DNA from: Procambarus clarkii
Lineage: Eukaryota; Arthropoda; Malacostraca; Decapoda; Cambaridae
Direction of reading: 5' to 3'
Assembly (NCBI RefSeq): GCF_040958095.1
Contig: NC_091172.1
Location: forward strand, 22,969,753-23,033,752
DNA: 64,000 bases
The notes under the pieces: model-generated
Database searches by the model: none
Told to the model about the DNA's origin: nothing
The model's input: only the letters and a program-made list of their open reading frames with translations
Program-made: the position numbers and the translations under genes
In this document: in pieces, positions 61,701-64,000 of the stretch
Position numbering within the stretch: position 1 is the stretch's first letter
Layout of the letters: each line of letters begins with the position of its first letter

Positions 61701-63921
61701 GTTAGACTCTTTCAGGTTTTGTTATGACATTTACGGTTCCAATAGTACATAACATGTTTTTTTTAAGTGCAACAGTTCAGATTTTGTACATTCCATTAAC
61801 AGTAGCTATAGGTACTAAAGTTTGGAGGATTAGTTCTTATTTGGACAATCTTAAGATCTAATATTAGAAAATAACAAAGGACAGTGAAAAATTAGTGTGG
61901 GCAAATATTCCCATACTCACTCTTTGACACTGGGCTTGAGAGCTTTATTTTGTTGTGAAGATCATCGGCCACGAAGGATATGATGTCTCCCTGTCGGGTA
62001 ACCATTCCAGCACCCTGTAGCATTGACTCTGCTTGATCCGGGCTGCATCTCCCCACTTTAAGAGACCAAGGTCGTTCCTGACCATAAATTACGTTACAAT
62101 AAGTAGAATTTTTAATGTGTTCAATGATGTTCATTTAATTTGTGATAAAATCTTTATTTTCTTATTCATATTACTAGGAAACATTTCTTTCATTTGACAT
62201 GACCCATGTCAACCAGTTGATGATGAAGTACCACCATTAATAAATGAGTTTCAGCTTATGACAAGACTTTTTACAAGAATTTTAATTCTTAATGATGCAC
62301 TGCAGGTGAACATAGGCCTACATTCAGAATATATCTAACACAAAACCTTATTAATCTTTGGGAAATTTAACTGATATATGACATGTCCTCTTTGGATGAA
62401 GGATGAAGCTCTTGGACCCTACAACAGGAAGCCAGGGCCACCAATACAGAGTCTTCGAAAAAGAATCCCAAACTGAAGAGGACACTGTAAATCAAGAAGA
62501 AAAACAAGACAATGTGATCCAAGGACCAAGTGGGCGGTGCATGAGCAGGCCAGAGATGGAACAAAATGCACGATAAAGCCTATGAAACAGTACCAAGGAA
62601 GTATCAACACCGAATGCATGATAAGAGGTGACAATTTGGTATTAATGTCAACCATTAGAAATCAAAACTTAAAATATTGAAAGAATTATGTTTCAGAAGA
62701 TCGGCACTGAGCTGATCTTCTGAAAGAGGTGTAACTGTGGTAACATGCCTGGGGTCACACACCGATTAACCACTGCACTGTGCAGACTGCCTAAAGGCGC
62801 CCGATTGGGGGTGCACAGAGTGCCATATGGCACTTTTATGTATAGGGAACAATTCAAAACTGCTGTGGGTACAAGGGTCTTTCATCCTGTGCCTCAGGAC
62901 TCCAGTAAACATACGCCATCTTGAAAAAAAATAGCAATCGTACTGGCTGTGAGAGCCTCAGTACTGAGACAGCGACCAAGGCTAGCGCATGCAGCAGGAG
63001 CTCACAGCACTGCTGTGCAGCTAGGGGCTGACAGCACTGCTGTGCAGCTAGAGGCTGACAGCACTGCTATGCAGCTAGGGGCCACAGCACCACTGTGCAG
63101 CAGGAGCTCACAGCACTGCTGTGCAGTTAGGGGCAGCAGTACCACTGTGCAGCAGGAACTCAGCACTGCTGTGCAGCAGAAACTCATAGCACTGTTATGC
63201 AGCTAGGGACCACAGCACCACTTAAGAATGATAATATAGGTAACTGTAATTATATTGCATTGACAGTGTTATAGGTGATCCTGACTGATAAAGACTAGGT
63301 ACAACATTCAGATATCAGTGAATACAATGTAAGTTATGATATTCACAGCATGAGGTAGAGAGAGACAGCACCCAGCCTTTGCTTCCAGCTTTCAAACAAC
63401 ATGAAACGACTTTATGTTCCTTTACAATATAACCTATAACATTTCACCATAGTCACTGTCTAAGGGTTATTGACTGTTTACAGTTAAGGTGAGCATTTAA
63501 AATGTGTTTCAGTTGTTTTGGTGGTCTCTCTCTTGGTTACTGTGGTGATCATAAATTCCCAGACTCGCCTCTATTGAGGGGATCAGATTCTGCTAATGGT
63601 TCGTGTTGAGCACTCATGAATCGATAGATCCTAGTGAGGTACTAAAGGTTCAATAGATATCCAGGTGAGTAGCTCAGAGCTACAAGAGGGACCCCTCTAG
63701 TGAACTAGAAAAAGTATTCTTAAACAGTTCTCCATTATGAACCGTAGTGAAGCATTCCCAGCAACTGGCCTCACCTGGCAGTCATGACGTGATATTTCTG
63801 TTCCGTATTCTGGAGCTTCTCCAAGAGAGTCATCATGAGCCATGAAAGCACTTAGGCGCTCCTGAGTAAGAAAAGCTTGAACTGGGTCCATGTTAGAGCA
63901 CACAGGAGTAATGGCATCCAT
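43644..63921 (-). CDS. BORCS6: BORCS6 (Lyspersin), six exons spanning about 20 kb
   Basis: Joining 63,921-63,775, 62,077-61,921, 50,127-49,952, 49,819-49,736, 45,274-45,198 and 43,704-43,644 gives one 233-residue frame. Every exon has AG/GT borders and every phase fits. Recognition rests on three conserved stretches: GMVTRQGDIISFVADDLHNK (exon 2); PPIDPSIINDIE plus LTVDCVETYRDAV (exons 3-4); and SMYQLMAKTEELSKSMKPIY with RRLLDMFE (exons 5-6). These follow the order of human BORCS6 as I recall it. The C-terminal half is likely helical and coiled-coil. BORC sits on the lysosome surface and recruits ARL8 to link lysosomes to kinesins. Human BORCS6 is longer, mostly through a low-complexity N-terminus. 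The first exon here opens at ATG exactly at its acceptor, so coding may also start upstream, outside the window. Introns carry a satellite array, LINEs, R1 copies and an LTR element. Confidence 0.88.
43930..44935 (+). repeat. Diverged satellite array, about five units near 170-200 bases
   Basis: Units share, in order, GTGTATACTC, a TTTCAGTTTTCTCA-like block, TACGTCGTTCGTTT (later TACATCTTTCATTT), ATCAAATTGTTCGC and a TAAAGGTGCATATTTTAAAA block. The first two units (about 44,000 and 44,185) are close to each other. Units from about 44,370 on change their second half to ACTAGTCCCAT...TTTTAACAAATATTTT. It lies in the last BORCS6 intron. Inverted relatives are at 33.1-33.7 kb. Confidence 0.7.
44936..45307. 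other. Intronic sequence around BORCS6 exon 5
   Basis: No repeat recognised apart from the exon at 45,198-45,274. Confidence 0.4.
45198..45274 (-). CDS. BORCS6: BORCS6 exon 5 (residues 189-213 plus two bases)
   Basis: Acceptor TTTTGTTTCAG, then SMYQLMAKTEELSKSMKPIY and KLQDQ plus AT; the donor GTATCC is weak but usable. Heptad-like spacing suits a coiled coil. It has no start or stop of its own. Confidence 0.85.
45308..45360. repeat. (TATG)n / (TG)n tract
   Basis: A TATG-type simple repeat running into GTGTGTGTG at the 3' end of the minus-strand LINE that follows; probably its tail. Confidence 0.85.
45361..46556 (-). pseudogene. CR1-like non-LTR retrotransposon (family B), RT copy
   Basis: On the minus strand, the frame 46,628-46,284 reads LDCQKAFDTVPYKRLVKKLE and GVPQGSVLGPILFLI. 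After a frameshift at about 46,290 the frame to 45,541 reads VNDLPEGMESFLSM, FADDAKIMRRIETEDDSRRL, WLLKFNPSKCKVMKLGS and RTAFRNLCKESFRIL. The catalytic FADD box is intact, but the frameshift and missing 5' part make it inactive. It is much less decayed than the same family at 6.2-7.7 and 15.8-18.5 kb. It sits in a BORCS6 intron. Confidence 0.85.
46557..46865 (-). pseudogene. Second family B copy, 3' end only
   Basis: GTGTACTCGCCTAGTTGTGC through the following 300 bases repeats the 3' part of the preceding element (45,360-45,660; TGCTTGCGGGGGTTGAGCTC is shared) with moderate divergence. Only the last part of the RT and the 3' end remain, directly abutting the first copy. Confidence 0.8.
46880..47090 (+). 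repeat. G-rich low-complexity tract
   Basis: Runs of G (up to nine) separated by A, TAA or TGA over about 200 bases, such as GGGGTAAGGGGAGGAGGGGG. Many G-triplets make G-quadruplex formation likely on this strand. The proline-rich frame on the other strand is an artefact. Confidence 0.9.
47140..49640. repeat. Interspersed repeat family R1, copy c
   Basis: An inverted-arm unit at about 47,251-47,825 (left TTGAATATAATGAAACGCC, right GATAGCTTCAGGGAG). It is followed by a long A-rich body that is the reverse-complement counterpart of 1-1,070. At 49,340-49,630 a further core reads TCTCTATTGAAGCCAGCAGT and ends AGTAGCTTCAGTGAGCCACA. No coding sequence. It lies in the BORCS6 intron between exons 4 and 5. 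The part at 49,320-49,420 is the empty-site sister of the LTR insertion point at 55,319. Confidence 0.6.
49736..49819 (-). CDS. BORCS6: BORCS6 exon 4 (residues 161-188)
   Basis: Acceptor ACTTATTTTCAG, 28 complete codons from ISALTVDCVETYRDAV to DAVDANIK, donor AAG then GTAAGG. The intron before it is only 132 bases. Confidence 0.9.
49952..50127 (-). CDS. BORCS6: BORCS6 exon 3 (completes residue 102; 103-160)
   Basis: Acceptor ATTAATGTTTCAG; the first two bases GT complete AGT (Ser). It encodes VTSFPGSRSS through PPIDPSIINDIETHA and NLTGTLHS; donor GTAATT. The PPIDP start of the helical region is the clearest family mark. It lies about 11.8 kb downstream of exon 2, across the intron holding the LTR element. 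Confidence 0.9.
50570..51900. repeat. Interspersed repeat family R1, copy d
   Basis: The core (GAACAAAACCTGGTCCACTG, about 50,610) is followed by an A-rich body and then a complete inverted-arm unit at 51,241-51,721 (481 bases). That unit starts CCAGAATTGAATGTAATGAA and ends with the mirrored TTTCATCACACTCAATTCTGG. This is the clearest pair of terminal inverted repeats of the family (about 45 bases each). Non-coding. Confidence 0.65.
51901..52144. other. Possible R1 body; otherwise unannotated
   Basis: A/G-rich sequence resembling the R1 body by composition; no clear landmarks. Confidence 0.3.
52145..53260 (+). pseudogene. Decayed non-LTR retrotransposon, another family (E)
   Basis: Forward text, over several frames, gives NYRPKALTSHIIRIFERVLI (52,170), a CDHGVIAHKM block (52,412), WIFNFLTNRTCSVIVN (52,480), SSVSQGTVLAGT-like text, and FADDTRIFMRVDKIEDTEHF (52,645). 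The C-terminal RLFNTLPLHVRSITSLPLTV follows at about 53,010, then AACSSIQQPG. Stops are dense. The catalytic box text is preserved. Its palm and C-terminal text differ from families A, B and D. It contains a short (TA)n at about 52,378-52,395. Confidence 0.65.
53262..55319. repeat. Interspersed repeat family R1, copy e (left part)
   Basis: An A/G-rich body similar in order to 48,000-49,320 (for example CTAGTTTT at its end versus CTAGTTCT at 49,333). It includes a local GAGGAAGACCCAAACACAAA duplication at about 53,600-53,650, a poly-A at 54,095-54,110, and poly-G runs. Another repeat fragment is embedded at about 54,471-54,600 (GTTGATACCTGGTTGATGGG); its inverted relative is near 6,880-6,945. 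The copy is broken by the LTR element and continues at 60,071. Confidence 0.55.
55320..56636 (-). repeat. LTR (3' LTR in element orientation)
   Basis: A 1,317-base LTR bounded by TGTAAC/GTTACA. Short open frames inside (such as one of 111 codons on the plus strand) occur identically in both LTRs and are not genes. Confidence 0.92.
56637..56651 (-). other. Polypurine tract
   Basis: A 15-base purine run on the minus strand directly next to the LTR; it sets the element's orientation. Confidence 0.8.
57305..57670. repeat. Simple repeat and minisatellite inside the LTR element
   Basis: A TTCTTTC run at about 57,307-57,378 is followed by repeats built on GGGGTCCACTGGGGGTCCGT of about 20-40 bases (57,400-57,670), then GGTGGTGGTGGTGG. 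A 210-codon frame on the minus strand (57,924-57,292) is made of these repeats (PSGPQDGRT, KKEERRKKKEERR). It resembles no gag protein. Confidence 0.85.
58739..58749 (-). other. Candidate primer-binding site
   Basis: TGGCAGCGGTG begins with the TGG that pairs with a tRNA CCA end and lies 4 bases inside the LTR. The tRNA species was not determined. Confidence 0.55.
58754..60070 (-). repeat. LTR (5' LTR in element orientation)
   Basis: Same length as the other LTR and, as far as I can see, identical to it; identity implies recent insertion. Confidence 0.92.
60071..61300. repeat. Interspersed repeat family R1, copy e (right part)
   Basis: Continues copy e after the LTR element: GTTTATTTACATAGCTGGGG, TCTCTATTGAAGACAGCAAT and CCAGGTTCTGGTGTTGGTCC, then GATAGCTTCATAGAGCCACA (60,340). 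A further arm with GCATTGAATATAGTGAAATC lies at about 61,197. The body around 60,830-61,190 is T-rich like 1-1,070. Non-coding. Confidence 0.6.
61301..61920. other. BORCS6 intron, no recognised feature
   Basis: AT-rich intronic sequence just downstream of exon 2; nothing recognised. Confidence 0.4.
61921..62077 (-). CDS. BORCS6: BORCS6 exon 2 (residues 50-101 plus one base)
   Basis: Acceptor TTATGGTCAG before GAACGACC; donor GTGAGT after TCAAAGA. It encodes ERPWSLKVGRCSPD through HNKIKLSSPVSK and leaves one base (A) to be completed as Ser. It contains the conserved block with GDIISFVADDL. Confidence 0.85.
62078..63002. other. BORCS6 intron; one short hairpin
   Basis: No repeat family recognised with certainty. 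A perfect 13-base-stem inverted repeat (TTTCAGAAGATC ... GATCTTCTGAAA) lies at about 62,690-62,726. CACTGCACTGTGCA near 62,775 resembles text at 43,868-43,880. Confidence 0.4.
63003..63225. repeat. Minisatellite with a GCACTGCTGTGC palindrome
   Basis: Imperfect units of about 25-36 bases built on CAGCACTGCTGTGCAGCTAG. Each has the near-palindrome GCACTGCTGTGC or GCACCACTGTGC. About seven units. It lies in the BORCS6 intron between exons 1 and 2. Confidence 0.85.
63226..63774. other. BORCS6 intron, no recognised feature
   Basis: No repeat or coding match seen. Confidence 0.35.
63775..63921 (-). CDS. BORCS6: BORCS6 exon 1 of those visible (residues 1-49)
   Basis: Acceptor TTTCTTTTCAG, then ATG GAT GCC; donor TGCCAG then GTGAGG. 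It encodes MDAITPVCSNMDPVQAFLTQ through RHDCQ and ends in phase 0. A second Met is at residue 11. Since an acceptor precedes the ATG, at least one 5' exon lies beyond this exon. Confidence 0.75.
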
Positions 63922-64000
63922 CTGAAAAGAAACATGCTAAATTTGTATATACTGTACATAGTACTGTATATAATTTCCATTCAGTGTAAGGGTATTGCAA

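Noticed and set aside
61892-62134. Stand-alone 80-residue protein starting at the first Met
   Set aside because: The first 28 residues lie upstream of a splice acceptor and are intronic; only 62,077-61,921 belongs to BORCS6.

Overview
This is animal nuclear DNA. It has large introns, sparse small exons, many tRNA-derived SINEs, several non-LTR retrotransposon families, Tigger-type DNA elements, foldback repeats carrying the arthropod-type pentamer TTAGG/CCTAA, and long microsatellites. From general knowledge, this repeat repertoire fits a decapod crustacean, most likely a freshwater crayfish or close relative. That placement is inference. Nothing here looks bacterial or viral apart from one LTR retroelement. 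Two host genes are supported, both on the minus strand. The first (9,401-13,040) is a C2H2 zinc-finger protein with a 1,110-residue open frame. It has 13 fingers in its C-terminal half, several SUMO-type motifs, an AT-hook-like motif and an acidic tail; a short upstream exon fits in frame. The second (43,644 to at least 63,921) is hidden in six small exons that join in phase. Together they encode a 233-residue protein that I identify as BORCS6 (Lyspersin), a subunit of the lysosome-positioning BORC complex. Its introns hold most of the repeats in the last third of the window. Layout: 1-1.6 kb, a copy of a large non-coding interspersed family with inverted arms (called R1 here); 1.6-6.2 kb, little recognisable; 6.2-7.7 kb, a decayed CR1-like LINE; 7.7-9.4 kb, probable 3' UTR and flank of the zinc-finger gene; 9.4-13 kb, the zinc-finger gene; 13.1-15.6 kb, a (CT)n run and two adjacent, identically deleted Tigger-like elements; 15.8-18.5 kb, a decayed LINE interrupted by a SINE that is itself interrupted by another SINE; 18.5-21 kb, a LINE copy (family A); 21.7-23.7 kb, a CACGTG-bearing minisatellite; 24.3-24.5 kb, a GC-rich patch that may be a first exon; 24.9-37.6 kb, a LINE graveyard (families A, B and D) with a satellite-like block and a GC-rich duplicated block; 38-41.4 kb, foldback elements; 43.6-64 kb, the BORCS6 gene with a satellite array, more LINEs, R1 copies and an apparently very young LTR element (55,320-60,070). 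The mobile elements do not form a cooperating gene system. What stands out is their layering: dated nests, internal deletions that join distant parts of an element, and an LTR insertion whose empty site can be inferred from a sister repeat in the same window. I found no convincing new defence, biosynthetic or signalling system.
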